Positions 33,701 to 48,700 of a stretch of 64,000 bases of DNA are shown here, piece after piece (within the stretch, counting starts at the first letter, position 1; each line of letters opens with the position of its first letter). The translations under genes were made by a program, and so were the position numbers. Below the pieces are notes generated by a model. The model made no database searches, was not told where the DNA came from, and saw only the letters and a program-made list of their open reading frames with translations. This DNA comes from Phoronis australis (lineage: Eukaryota > Phoronida > Phoronidae): the NCBI GenBank assembly GCA_002633005.1, contig NMRA01000069.1, forward strand, positions 850,990 to 914,989, written 5' to 3'.

Positions 33701-36700
33701 ATGTTTGCGACCTTGATGATTTAAAGAGATAGTAGACTGTCGGAACTTCCTGAACCTAGAGACCACTTCTAGACTGAGCAAAGGGCAAGACAAGACCAAG
33801 TTTATTATGGTTAGACGTCAGAACTCAGCTTTTGACAGAAACCGTGGACTTCATGCCACTTTTAAAACTGGCTTTTTGTATTCTGGACAGGCCTTAGTAA
33901 CTTCATAGAGCTGCTGTTCACAAGTTCAATGAAACACCATTCGCTTACTTGTGAACTATACTTAGCTGTCCAAAGGCTCAACAAGTCATCTTAGCTAGTG
34001 TATCTAAATTTGTCCATTTAGATGAGCTGGTCACCTTCTTCCTGTTATTCCCAAAAGCAGTAAAGGGATGGTAGGCTTGGATGGGTCATAGTACAGAAAA
34101 TGCTCTGAATCTGAAATGCAATATTACCTATTGTTATGTAATGGGCAAGGGTTGACTTTGTTATTGTGTTTACTGGTACATCTTTGGCTTGTACAGGCTA
34201 ACCATATACTAGGACCTTTTGGATGCCTGTGTATTTTATCAAATATGTACAAAACTATAGATTTTAACTCTTGAAATAATAAATAATAATCATTACTTAT
34301 CAGTATGAATAACATGACCAAATTTTGGTTGAAATAAATGTCCCAACATGAAATCTCAAAACCACTGTTATTTGTTATGAATTTTTTTCAGACTCAACAA
34401 TACGTCATGTGATGTGACCAACATCTTGTAGTTAATGTCAAATATAATATCCACCTAGAAGCCTACCACTTAATGAAAAGATTATTCACTTCCTTGAACA
34501 ATAGTAGGAATTTATTTATCACTTCTCTTGAATTACAACGATTTTCCTTGGGGTTTCTGTTTCATATATTACCACTTTAATAACACTAAGTTTGCTGGGG
34601 CAGCTTTTTGAAAGAAGGCACATTTTTTATCCTCAGGAGCACCCAACGGCCAGTTTCAAACCTGGTTGGGAATATCCGTGCATATGCATATAGGGATACT
34701 GAGTTAGCGACCTTTTGACGTCGTTGCATTGACCTAGTTGCGGGAGTGTTTTTGCATCAATTTTTGCTTGAAAAACATTCAGGTGGTTAGGAAAGAAACT
34801 GCTGGCGGAAATGACCCTTTTGCTGCCAGTTTTTATGTATGGCTGACGTGTTGGTGTTTTCGTTAGCGTTTTTTACGTTTTCAACGAAACTTATCGTTAT
34901 CGTAACCAAGTATCTGTTTCAGACGCAGACATTTAAAGCTAACCTGCTTGTCACTCACTACTTCAATTGCCCTGCTAATCACCCCCCTGGCCCACCAACT
35001 TCATTTTATGTTTCAATGTTTTTCTGTGTCTTCATTTCTTAAAAGCTCCTGGCATTCCGTCCTGAATGACACTTTGCCCACTTTACACCAATCTGTCGTT
35101 CGTTGAGTCACGTGACTATGGAAAGTCCCGTTCTTAGGTATATAACATACGAACATCACAGACATCGTCAGTGGATGGATGTTAATTTCAATTTAAAAAA
35201 CATTTGTGACTGACTGCAAGTTAGGAATCTACAGGAAAACTAAATGAAAAACATTGTTAGTGTAAAATTGAATACTGTATTATCAGCTGGGGTGGGGAGG
35301 GGGGTTTAGAATGCATTTCAAGTTTTAAGTTGCATTTACACCAGATGGAGCAGCTAACAGGGAATAGCTGATGGGGTGCAAGTTTGTGTGTGTAAACAGG
35401 ACTGACACCTATTTATTGTGCAATATGACAGACAAGTAAAACATAACGTTATCGAATTTCTCAACTTTTAGTACTGATAAATTGTAATTTTTATGATTCT
35501 GTTCTGAACTTGTCATAAAACAACATTTAGCAAATTAGTCATTTTTCAGCAAGGCGTTTTGTTGTTCCAATTATTTTTGTGCAAAATAAGTTACAATGTG
35601 TCGTTCTTTAAACTGCTGTTTGACTGATTCATACGTGATGTTTATCAGCACTACATGTGAACATTTTGTCGAACGACATTGCTGTTCAGTCAAATAAATA
35701 CGGAACCTTTTATTTTTCAAAGCATTTCTAGTCCAAAGTTTGCTCTATCGTAATTTAAAAGGTGAAACCACTCCATTAGCAAAATTAACCAGTCGCTGGA
35801 TTGACAATCGTTCTACCCACTGAATCACATGAAGCAGCATTTGACAAAATATGATGATGGCTCCTAGTAATTAGGTGTGTCCAAGCACTTACATTTTAAA
35901 AAATAAGTTATGAATAAAATTGCTATTTGCAAGAAAGTCTTAAATGATTGTTTTAACATTTTAGAACTTTTCACATTTCTCTAAATCATGTCTGAACATT
36001 TGTAAACATGTGGCAAAAATCGGGCCTTTCTTACATAATGGCCACCTAGTGATTGAACTTAAATTAGGTCACAAATATGTAAATTTCACAGGAATTATAC
36101 CAAATTTGAGCTTTTTGATTGGTCCAACAGAAAGGTAGAAGATGAAGTTCTCAGAATGTGGAGGGATATATGCATCCTCAAAAAAATTTTCACCGACGAG
36201 GTCACGTTGCCTATTTTCCTAGGCCATTTTGCATATAACTTGAATGCGTATGCCTTTTGATGGAGAGTTGTAAACAAATCACATTTGGTGAAGGTTTACT
36301 TATTTTTGTGTAAGCATATAGCTTGTAATTTCCGTGGACTAATTTCATGTTCCACAACGGACCTCGCTGATTGTTGTTTCAGAGAATCATTTCAGAAAAT
36401 AGTCTTCTGTGTTAAAAAAGTCTTGTAGACAGTTGCACTTATTTATTTGGCTGTTACCATAATTTAACAGTGGAATGTTTTTCTATGTGTCTAGGTGCAC
36501 CAGTACTTGAGACGAGTTACATAATTGTATTAACCCTTGAAAGGGACCATTGATTTCATAAGGGTTGATCACCTGTCAGGTCATGCCTGTTTACATTGAT
36601 CTGACTTCAGGTATCTTGATAACTGGCTTGAATGTACCAGCAACCAAGAAATGGACATCTGTTTAATGAAGTACAAAGCATGCAGTTATATTGTAATTAA

Positions 36701-39700
36701 GTTTATTAATCAAGTCTAAATGATAAATCACCACATATTTTTTATTCTTTTGCAATTTTGCAAAAAGTATTTTTTCCAATGTTAATGCCTGTTGGCTAAC
36801 GCGCATCTGACATCACTGGGATGTACCAACCTCACAGAAGAAAAGCAAAAAATGCTGTGAGTTTGCACAGGTTGCCATTAAAGATGCCCTCGCTACTGGC
36901 CAAATGGCTCAATGCGATGAAATTGAAGAATTTGCCTGTGAGTGAGCACTCCCGCGTTTGTGTGATGATCATTTCTCTGGAGTGAGAAGGTACCCAGTAA
37001 AAATGAACTTAAGGTTGTGGACAAAAATGGCCAAATTTGGCTTACTTTGAAACGTCAGATCTCCAAAATGGCCGATCAGATTCACATGAAGCTTGCAGGT
37101 ACCTTGCTTTATGGGCTGTTTTCTAAAGGAGTTGTTTGAGAAATGGTCCACTTTTGCATGACGGGCTATCAAAAATAGGACTTCAATGCAAAAATCAAAA
37201 GGTGCATGAGACTGAAACCTAAGGATATTTGTTTTTGCAACTTTATCCTCAACACTTTTGTCAAATGAAATTTGACCATGTCATTGACATTGCTACAAAT
37301 CTGCCTTCCATTTATGTTAAATTTTACTGATGGTCACATGACCCTGTTACTGGCAGATTGGTATAACTGTAAAAATCAAGATCTATCATTATATATACTT
37401 TTGCAGAGTTCATTTCTCTAGTTCTATAAATGCACAGTCCTATTCATAAGGTCCTACATAGCTCAGTGTACAGTATGTGTCCATTGGCATACCGTATTCG
37501 CCCTAATAAGCGCCTAGGGCGCTTAGAAAAATTCGTTTCAGGGAGGTGCTTATTGTAGCCTAAAACGGTTGAAACCCGGTATCAGAAGCAGGTGCAATCG
37601 GAAGCTATTATTCATCAAATTTACACTCTGTGACGTATCTGTAACCTATGACAGACATTGTACACAATTGTGGTGCATTGCTATCAAACTTCGATACGAT
37701 CCTTTTTCAAAAAAATTGCTGAAATCCCAGGGTGAAAGCTTGCCGACTGATGTGTCGCTGCCTCACGATGGTCGATAGGGCAACTTGAATTCTTGAATAA
37801 AAATACAGTTTCGACTCAACAAANACTTTGCCCACTTTACACCAATCTGTCGTTCGTTGAGTCACGTGACTATGGAAAGTCCCGTTCTTAGGTATATAAC
37901 ATACGAACATTACAGACATCGTCAGTGGATGGATGATAATTTCAATTTAAAAAACATTTGTGACTGACTGCAAGTTAGGAATCTACAGGAAAACTAAATG
38001 AAAAACATTGTTAGTGTAAAATTGAATACTGTATTATCAGGTGGGGTGGGGAGGGGGGTTTAGAATGCATCTCAAGTTTTAAGTTGCATTTACACCAGAT
38101 GGAGCAGCTAACAGGGAATAGCTGATGGGGTGCAAGTTTGTGTGTGTAAACAGGACTGACACCTATTTATTGTGCAATATGACAGACAAGTAAAACATAA
38201 CGTTATCGAATTTCTCAACTTTAAGTACAGATAAATTTGAATTTTTATGATTCTGTTCAGAACTTGTCATAAAACAACATTTAGCAAATTAGTCATTTTT
38301 CAGCAAGGCGATTGGTCATTCCATTTATTTTGTGCAAAATAAGTTACAATTTGTCATTTTTAAACTGCTGTTTGACTGATTCATACGTGATGTTTATCAG
38401 CACTACATGTGAACATTTTGTCGAACGGCATCGCTGTTCAGTCAAATAAATACGGAACCTTTTATTTTTCAAAGCATTTCTAGTCCAAAGTTTGCTCTAT
38501 CGTAATTTAAAAGGTGAAAGCACTCCATTAGCAAAATTAACCAGTCGCTGGATTGACAATCGTTCCATCCACTGAATCACATGAAGCAGCATTTGACAAA
38601 ATATGACCATGGCTCCTAGTAATTAGGTGTGTCCAAGCACTTACATTTTAAAAAATAAGTTATGAATAAAAATTGCTATTTGCAAGAAAGTCTTAAATGA
38701 TTGTTTTAACATTTTAGAACTTTTCACATTTCTCTAAATCATGTCTGAACATTTGTAAACATGTGGCAAAAATCGGGCCTTTCTTACATAATGGCCACCT
38801 AGTTTTTGAACTTAAAGTAGGTCACAAATATGTAAATTTCACAGGAATTACACCAAATTTGAGCTTTTTGATTGGTCCAACAGAAAGGTAGAAGATAAAG
38901 TTCTCGTATAAGGAATGTGGAGGGATGTATGCATCCTCAAAAAAATTTTCACCGACGAGGTCACGTTGTCTATTTTCCTAGGCCATTTTGCATATAACTT
39001 GAATGCGTATGCCTTTTTATGGAGAGTTGTAAACAAATCACATTTGGTGAAGGTTTACTTATTTTTGTGTAAGCATATAGTTTGTTATCCTTGGACTAAT
39101 TTCATGTTCCTCAACGGACCTCGCTGATTGTTGTTTCAGAGAATCATTTCAGAAAATAGTCTTCTGTGTTAAAAAAGTCTAGTAGACAGTTGCACTTATT
39201 TATTTGGCTGTTACCGTAATTTACAGTGGAATGTTTTTCTATGTGTCTAGGTGCACCAGTACTTGAGACGAGTTACATAATTGTATGAACCCTTGAAAGG
39301 GACCATTGATTTCATAAGGGTTGATCACCTGTCAGGTCATGCCTGTTTACAGTGATCTGACTTCAGGTATCTTGATAACTGGCTTGAATGTACCAGCAAC
39401 CACGAAATGGACATATGTTTAATGAAGTACAAAACATGCAGTTTTAATGTAATTAAGTTTATTAATCAAGTCTAAATAATAAGTCACCTCATATTTTTTA
39501 TTCTTTCGCAATTTTGTAAAAAGTATTTTTTCCAATGTTAATGCCTGTTGGCTAACGCGCATCTGACATCACTGAGGCTGTAGCGCAGGTGAAGGCCTCT
39601 CACAACTGTGTGTTGTGAGAGGCCTTCGCGCAAAAGTTCGTATTGTAAGTTTATTACTCATGTAGTGTTGACTACTAGTGGAACGATGCCATTCTGCATT

Positions 39701-42700
39701 GCTTTTGGATGTACCAACATCACGGAAGAAAAGCAAAAAATTCTGCGAGTTTGCGCAGGTTGCTTTTAAAGAAGCCCTCGCTACTGGCCAAATGGCTCAA
39801 TGCGATGAAAGTGAAGAATCTGCCTGTGAGTGAGCACTCCCACGTTTGTGGTGATCACTTCTCTGGAGTGAGAAGGTCCCCAATAAAAATGAACTTAAGG
39901 TTGTGAACAAAAATGGGCAAATTTGGCTTACTTCGAAACGTCAGATCTCCATAATGGCTGATCAGATTCACATGAAGCTTGCAGGTACCCTGCTTTATGT
40001 GCTGTTCTCTAAAGGAGTTGTTTGAGAAATGGTCCACTTTTGCATGACGGGCTATCAAAAATAGGACTTCAATGCAAAAATCAAAAGGTGCATGAGACTG
40101 AAAAGCTAAGGATATTTGTATTTGGGACTTTATCCTCGACATTTTTGTCAAATGAAATTTGGCCATGTCATTGGCATTGCTACAAATGTGTCTTTCGTTT
40201 ATGTTAAATTTTACTGATGGTCACATGACCCTGTTACTGGCCAATTGGTAACTGTAAAAATCAAGATCTATCATTATATATACTTTTGCAGAGTTCATTT
40301 CTCTAGTTCTATGAATGCACAGTCCTATTCATAAGGTCCTACATAGCTCAGTGTACAGTATGTGTCCATTAAATTTAGAGTAGGATTCTTAATAATCCGT
40401 TGATGGTACACAGTTTTACTTTAGTGAGCCTGCTCATTTTGTTTTCATGGGCATTCACAAATATCCCTGTCAAAGTCATTGTGCTCCCTAATCAAATTGA
40501 TCAAATTTACATCCACTGAATGGAGTCTATAAGGCTTTTCCCACCAACATAAATCCGACACTAGCGAAGCATCAATGTAATCTACGAAGTTAACTTGAGC
40601 ATTCCCATCAGCATCAGTAGTTACTACTCGTCAGGGCTATTACTAAATGATGCTATCATCATTAATTTTAAGCTATCCCAAGGTGGCATACTGTATTCGC
40701 CCTAATAAGCGCCTGGGGCGCTTAGAAAAATTCGTTTCAGGGTGGTGCTTATTGTAGACTAAAACGGTTGAAACCCGGTATCAGAAGCAGGTACAATCGG
40801 AAGCTATTATTCATCAAATTTACACTCTGTGACGTATCTGTAACCTATGACAGACATTTTACACAATTGTGGTGTATTGCTATCAAACTTCGATACAAGC
40901 CTTTTTCAAAAAAATGTGCTGAAATCCCAGGGTGAAAACTTGCCGACTGATGCGTCGCTGCCTCACGATCGTCGATAGGGCAACTTGAATTCTTGAATAA
41001 AAATACAGTTTCGACTCAACAAATTACCTGAAATCTTCCTTAAGTTTTCCAAATAGCTTCCCGAAGATTTTTAAGTTTCCTTAACTGTAGATTAAGTCCA
41101 AATCTGCGCTACATCGTACCCCACAGCATGAGAAAAATGTCTGGACGAACACACATATTGTTGTCACGTGACGCCTGTTTTGAAGTTCGTCTGCATGTGT
41201 GAGTGAGCGAGAGCATGCATGTCATCATAGATCATTTGCCAGAGCAAACGCAATGTAACTGAAGAAATTAACTCAAGCAGTAAAGCCGAACGCGTTTTAT
41301 TTAGCACTTGCTAGTGTCATCTGCTAAAAAACATCCGAGAATTGTCTCGGTAAAGCTGATATTTAATGTCATTGAGTCGCCGAGTGACTGGATGCGTGAC
41401 AGTCTTACAGATTCGGGGTGTAAGGGTGCGGAAGTGTTCACTATCAGTGGGTCATTTTGACTTTAATAGCAGTGCATCTGGATCTAGGTCTTGTCGCAGA
41501 ACGTAAATATCCAATGCAAAACCCAGAAACTTCCTGATAGTGATTTTTGTCTTGTGAAATAGACATGGGAATTAGACGTGTTTTGTGTAGGAAAGCACAA
41601 AATATATGTTGATGCTTAAATTTCGTCGCATGTATTTAAAAGCTATGCCATAGCGAGATGTTAAACAAAGCTTCAAAAAGTGGATAGCTGGCAACTACAA
41701 TTGTCTCAACATAAGGATACTCTCAGAACTTTTGATGCGTAAGTCTGGAAGTGTGGGTGAGCGTGCCCAATACAAATGTTTGTACTGGCAGAATTTATTT
41801 TGATAACCTTCCAAGAGTGTATTTTCTGTCCTTGAATCTATTTTGAATCTGTGATTGAATGTGACATAGCATTATGAGTTTGTGATAACAAATTACCAAA
41901 TAATACAATCAAGCATGTGAATAGAAAACAATATACAAATACCAATGTTTGAATTAACAGAAATGTTTTATATTTTTCTTTCTTAGTATCTGTCCATGTG
42001 TTGACAAACATATGACTCTATGAAAACATATTACCAATAATATCTTTGTTACTTATACAGCCAAAGCATGACTGCCAAACAGACTAATTGATACCAGACA
42101 CTGTAAAGTCCACCATCCTTATTCTGGGGATCATTTGGAGAACACTTGACCTGAGGAAGTCAAATACACATTTTGTTCCTAATGCAGCTTATCTGGCATT
42201 GGACTGTCTGGGGAAAGCCTTATCTAGAAGGCCTATGCTCAGGGCTGGGGAAACAATTTCAGAATCGTAAATACCTGGGTATTTCACCAGATGTTCGCAT
42301 CATGTATCTCTCAGAACACTGTGGCTGGAGTATGTACTCCATTATATTTGACAAGAATTTGCTGCTGAGAAATTGAAATGGGGGTGCATCCTTGGGGGGC
42401 ACCTTTTATTAAGTTTGCAGATGAATAAATCCAGTCACATTTTTGGAGAGTGGACCATTTACACAATAATTAAGTTGAGAGTTTCTGTGAAAAACCACTT
42501 TGTATAGATAGAACTCTTGCAAAAGTCTTTTTGAATTGTAGTACAGTTATCAACTTTTTGCCCTGCAGTTTTTAGGCATTCATTTTCTAGAATTGTGCTG
42601 AATAGGCATAGTATGGTTGAGTTCTAAGCTATGAATGTAGTCCGGGAAAGTACCCTCTTGTAGAAAATTTGGGATTGATAAACACCTATCTGATAGGCAT

Positions 42701-45700
42701 GTCCCTTATATGTATATTAACCATCTACAGTACGTCACTGCAAAAAATAATCGGACAGAATGTACCATAATTCTACGTCATGATGACTAAGTTAAGTGCA
42801 TGGGGAATTCCCTGTCATGGTGGTCGAGGGCAATGTGGTCACATGACAGGGAAATGAAATTTCTCTTGATTATTTTTGGTACGTTCTGTAGTGAGTATTT
42901 TGCACAACAGTCGAACATACGCAGCCTGTGCATCTGGCTGGCCGGATGTAAGATTGTTCTGATGGTACTGTACTTGTTTGTTTCCAGAGAAGAAAAAGAA
43001 AAAGAACGGAGACAAGAAGAAAGACGAGAATGGAGATGGTGACGGACAGAGTAGAGAAAAGCCAGAAACTAGACTGGGTAAATATCTTGAGCTGTAACGG
43101 GGATGTCTCACGGAAATTCTCACTGCGTTCTCAAGAATTTTAACAAACTGTTAGAACCAAATGAATACTGAAAACATTTGGCTGCAATCTAATCTATACC
43201 TCCATATGGAGGGGCTGTATTCAGTGAGTCTTTTTGGCCAAAGTTGCTAGTTTCTGTTAGTCCCCAACCTTGGTCATCATTTGTCGCGTCTACACTCAGC
43301 ATGCCCTAGAACGACTTGAACGAGTGCAGCTTACCCTCTCTGTGTGTGGATCGTGCACACATACATATCCGATAACTTGAGTAAGGTGGAAGTTGTCCGT
43401 CTATGCATTACAATGAACAGCTAATGCGAATACAGGGAACAAAAGAAGACTAGTCTGTATGTAATCGCACCTGATAGTTATTTCCGTATGCACCCCAGGT
43501 TTGTGGCCACACAGGAATTAGAAGTAGCGCAAGTTACCATAGAACAAGTTACCTTACCTCCATAAGGTGGAGTAAGTTGTCATTAAAGAGGCAAGTTACA
43601 CTAGTTAAAATAGCATCCAGGCAGCCATTAAAACTAGCAACAATTCATAACAGGAGTAACTTGTAGGATAAGTGTGTCTGTGGACGGCACCAAAGATATA
43701 TGGTTCAGGGCCCAGTTGCCGGTTGCATGAAACAGTCCCAAATAGGGACTCAACTAAGGTCCCTAAGTCTTTTTACGTATTTGTTTCTCTATGGACTCAC
43801 AGATGCAATATTTTTTATCATTTCGTGTTTATTATGAGCTTCTCTTTGATAAATGACATTTTCTAATAATTGAATTCAAAACTGAGCCCAACGTTCATTG
43901 AAAATAAATAGGGACTCAGTCCTTAAATTGGAGGTGTTGCATGAAAAGATACCTAAATATTTTCGATAATATTAACAATTCAACGTAGAATTCACTCTCG
44001 ACTTGTATCAAAGTCAAAAGTTGACTTAGTATTAAAACTAAAACAATTCAAGAAAGGGCAATCGATGTTTTCAAATGTCCAAAAATACGCAGTAGACTTA
44101 GGGAACTTAGTTAAGTCCCTATTTGGGACTGTTTCATGCAACCGGGCACAGATGTCTTGGGAACAAGTTTTGGGTGACACGCCCTTAACTTAAATTCCCG
44201 TGTAGCGCTTTATTTGAAAACCATGGTATTACAGGGCCCTTGATGCCTTAAATCAGTTTTTGTTCAATTGCAGTGGGACCGAAATTTTGTATCTTCGTCA
44301 GTCCTTGGGATGGGGATATAGCTCTGAAAACTGCAAAAAGAATGGTTATTTCGAAGAATAAATTTGTTGTAGAGTATTGAGAGGTTGTGGTGGACTTTAA
44401 CAGCACGGCCATTCTCATCTCACTACAGAAGACGCTAACAACACAATGTCCTCGGCGAGCACTGCCACAGGTTACGACCCTATCACTCGGGTTATTAAAA
44501 AGTTGCAAGTGAAACGATCTCCAAAATGAGTGAAAATAAAACTAGACTTTAATGACTACCATCCGACTTGGGTCATACGTCATTGCCTCAATTTTCATCG
44601 AGGAAAGTCAACTTGGGATTTAAATGACTCGCTATTATGTTCGAGGACCGAGATTTAATCAACCAGTCGGTCATGTGTACCCGGTTTTTGAAAAACCCAG
44701 CAGAATCAAGTAAAAAAAATAAAATCCACTTTCCTCATTTGCTTACTTATCAATTTCAGTTTTACTATATTTCACGATGATAAATGAAAACTTAGAAGTG
44801 ATGTGGTTTGCCTTACTTTTTGTGCTGAATTTTACCTGATAAGTTGCGGCATGTCATTTTTATTATTTCATAAAAGCGGAGAAAGGTCAGCGCCACCTTC
44901 AGAAAGAATGAAAAACTACTTAGAAAATGTCTGCTGCAAATCGATCGTTGATCGATACGTGGCCAGTTTACATGGACTTTGATGGATTACAGTCTTAATT
45001 TTGGCAATTAAAAAACAAAAATTTCATATCTACTACTGAAATACGGAAGTTCTGTTTGGAATCTCTTATTCCTTGAATGAAATCAGATTCTGTGAACTCC
45101 GTCTGTTTTCCATTACCATGTAAAAATTCTTAAGTTTGCGACGAAAATGATTTCATAAAGTTTCTGTAATTTCTGTTTTTTAAGTCTTGAATACATTGTT
45201 CCTGATAAAATGTTCTTGAAAAGTTGTTTTTGTTCCAAACTGATGAATTTTTACTGTAGACGCCAAAAAATGATACTCCCTGCCGGACTCATTATTTTAA
45301 CTTAGATTTTGAGATTGTTGCACAACAAAGTGTTCCAACTATTGGCTCACGCGGTATTTTAGCTGTGGTATTACGGTAAAATCCCACAAAATTAGGACTG
45401 GTGAAATTTTTTCATATTTTTTCCGGGAAAGATATGCAGCACTAAATTAATACCTTAGCATGTTCAAGTTCTGGACATTAGCAACCTCCAGACAAAATTT
45501 TGAAAAACTTTAAACAATTCTAGCAGTTATTCTGTCTGATAATTGATATTTTATGATATTGAAACAAAAGTCTGTTGTTTTGACACTCTCTTACTTCATA
45601 CAGATACTCTAATCTGAATAAGCATTGTTTTTAAGACATTGTAAGAAGATGAGGCCAACTTGAGTCTGGCTTAATTTGATGATAATCACACATTGTCATC

Positions 45701-48700
45701 ATTGTCTCGTAACTATGGCAACATAGAAAACGCATGGGTTTTTTTGAGGAAGGGCTTAGTCCAATATACTCAAGTATTAAAAAAGATAATGAATTTCTTT
45801 TTTGGCTGTACCACAAAGACTGACATCTAATTGGAATTGCCCTAATACTGTGGTGTTTGTTATGAAACTGATGATTGTCGTGTGTATTGGTTCGGGGTTG
45901 AGATGACTAGTACGGTTGTATTTTTACAACATTAAACAAAACTTCCATTTGTCATTTTTGTATTTCATCTTCTGTACCTAACTGAAGAATTTTTATCATA
46001 CTTATCAAAATTCTCCATAAAGTTTGGCGACCTTAACTGTACTGTCATCATACGACTAGTTTTTAATTTAAACTGTCTGTATCACCTGGCAGTCATCGCC
46101 TTCAGCTTAGCTGTATACTGGGTATATTCTTCTGGATCAATACTTTCACCGCAATTATCTACACTGCCTGTTAACGCGAGTTGCCCAGGTTAATTGTTTG
46201 TAACACATGTGGCACACTGATGGGAGGGAATAAAGATGAGTGCTATGAATACAAAATTTGAAACAATTGTTCTTTTCCAATATTTTTGTTAACGGTATAT
46301 TGAGTATCCAAATGTACCTGGGATTGCCGGTACATTTTTGTTAAAGGTATATTGAGTATCCAAACATTCGCTGGAGTACCTGAGATTACCGATGTGGCTT
46401 TGATTTGTCTTTTTTTAGTAAACAGAAAACTAGAGGTGCTTCGTGTGTTTGTTAACAGCCAATATCCCCCTCAGTCCCTGTGAAAAAGTACCATTATTAC
46501 GTGAAGTAGACAATCGTGACAGATTGCCTGTGCTTGCGTTATGTACAAACTTTCCGATTATTGCTGAACAATTTCAACTTCCATCTGTTTAGTACTTACT
46601 GCGTGCTCAAATATGTGCGTGCCTACTTTGTGCCGACATGAGATTTTTGCAAGGTCGGCAAATGAAATTTGAGGTCCTATTGGTGGCTTGTTGGTCGCCA
46701 AACTGAGCCTTGGTGGTAAATGCTGGTTGGAATGGAGCTTAACAATCACTTCATTCTTATTTTATCTTACTTTGAAGTCAGCCATTTTTGGCCATCCATT
46801 ATAGTGCTTATTGTAACTTTCAATAGTTTTGTTTCCTCTACTTTTTCTGAATTAAAGTCAATTGTTCACAAAGGATTGAATAAGAACGAGGATTTTATAA
46901 AAAGTATTAGTCTGTCTGTATAAAGGTTTTTTCAATTAGCGTTTGCTCGAGTAAGAACGGAAATGAGATTTAAGAGTCATGCGTGAGTGAGTTTAAGTTC
47001 AACAGATGTCATTTTTGAGGTCAAAGGTCAAATCCAAAAGCACATTTAAGTTTATTTTTGGCCACTTGTGTTTGAATATTCACCCTGAGCATATTTTCAG
47101 AAACTTTTCGTACTATGCGCCCACTGTGGATTGCTCCCAAGGGGCTCTCACGGAAATGACTGTCCAAAAAGACCCCCGATGGAGATCTATTGGAGCCTTG
47201 TATTGCAGCCACTGTGCCTGATTCAGCTGTGGCCTTTTAAGGAATCTTGCAATAGGAAGATTTTACATTCGCAACAGTTTTTGCTATAGCAATGCTTCTG
47301 TGGACAAGTGATTTAACTGAAAATTCTGATATTCATTTTAAGAATCAAGATAACATTGGCGTCTTCCTCTAACATGCAAAAGCAATGATCAAAAGGGCCC
47401 TCGTGAAGACCTCTTTGAATGTTTCTGTCCAAAAGGGCCGCGATGGGTCTTTGTCATGGTGTCGGCTCTTCCAGAAATCCCCAGTACTTTTCTTTTTTAA
47501 TGTTTGTTACGAAATCTTCAGAATACAATGAATATACATAACCCAGAAAGCGCCAAGAGGCATTAGATCTGGGTAAAAAAAAATGCAAAGAAGTCTCTAT
47601 ACAATGATTATATACGAATACATAAAAAAACTGATGTTAAGAATACAATGATATATGACAACGTACTAGGCATATATGTTCAGCTAGTTTGACATATGGC
47701 AATCTCTGGAAGTCTCTTTAACAAGTTTTATTTAGGTTGAGATTTCTTAACACCATTAAAAGGAAATTTAAAGCAATTTGTGGTGAGGTTTTTGTTGAAA
47801 TTTTCTTCAGGTTAAGGTTGTGTTGGACCTTACTGAGAATTCTGCGTATTTTTGAAAATATCGACAGACTGATGGATTTTATATTTTCTGAAAATAGAAA
47901 GCCTGTAGAATTTGATTTTTGGCATTTTAACAATCATCTATTAATTCGGTCATGTGGCCACGTCTTTTTAGCAAAAAAGAAAGTTGCATTTGTAGCAAAA
48001 CAACATCAATAAAAAACTGGTCAAATTTTATTTCATATGAGTGTTAATGGTGAGAGCTCAGAACGCTTATTTTCATTTTTTTCTCACTTACTGCTGTGTG
48101 ATATTGCAAAAATGTCACTAATTTGGGAGGAAGGTGCTTGCCAATGTTGGCCCTTTTGATTTTTTAAAGGTTCTAATTGTTGCGAATGACCACATCTTCT
48201 TAAAACTTTGTTCAAGTTAACTAGACGCATTGAACTTGAAAATTATAAAGCATTTCTTTGGTGTCATTAGGCTTTTGTGAAAAATTAAACTTTCCCTTGT
48301 CCATCATATTGTGTCCCAAATTGGTACCGAACATTAAAATGTTGAAATTTTGAAGAAACCTTATGCAAGGTGATCATGGATTTGAAAGTAGTACACTTGT
48401 CATCTTTATTTCAGACTTGTCGCAATCTTGGGAAAAGGTTGAAAGACCGAGCGAGGAAGGCGGTTTTGAAATGGTTGGTTCTATGCAGGACGATTCCGTC
48501 ATTGTGCTTAAGCAAGAACTCACTAGTGGGTCAAGTGGACTGGCAGATACACCCACTGACCCCGGACAGCAACACACTCTTGATTATGGCTCCGTCCAAC
48601 ATACAGAGCATCATGTGACACAGTCTTGCAGTAAATCTGTCGATGACGATGAGCCTGCGCCTCGTGAGGCACGGCACAGACCTGCCCATTGGACAGGACA

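Larger units (their letters stand above)
35071..37823 (+). repeat. Direct duplication, copy A (2.75 kb)
   Basis: It starts actttgcccactttacacca and ends gactcaacaaa, immediately before the only N in the window (37824). It aligns almost base for base with 37825-41023, with scattered substitutions and small indels. It lacks a 132-bp and a 312-bp segment present in copy B. Confidence 0.95.
37825..41023 (+). repeat. Direct duplication, copy B (3.2 kb)
   Basis: It begins right after the N with actttgcccactttacacca and ends gactcaacaaa at 41023. Extra segments compared with copy A are 39575-39706 (hairpin and THAP start) and about 40379-40690. Confidence 0.95.

Noticed and set aside
42800-43042. 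Open frame running into the Lys-rich exon
   Set aside because: It is in a different frame from the spliced product and begins in intron sequence.
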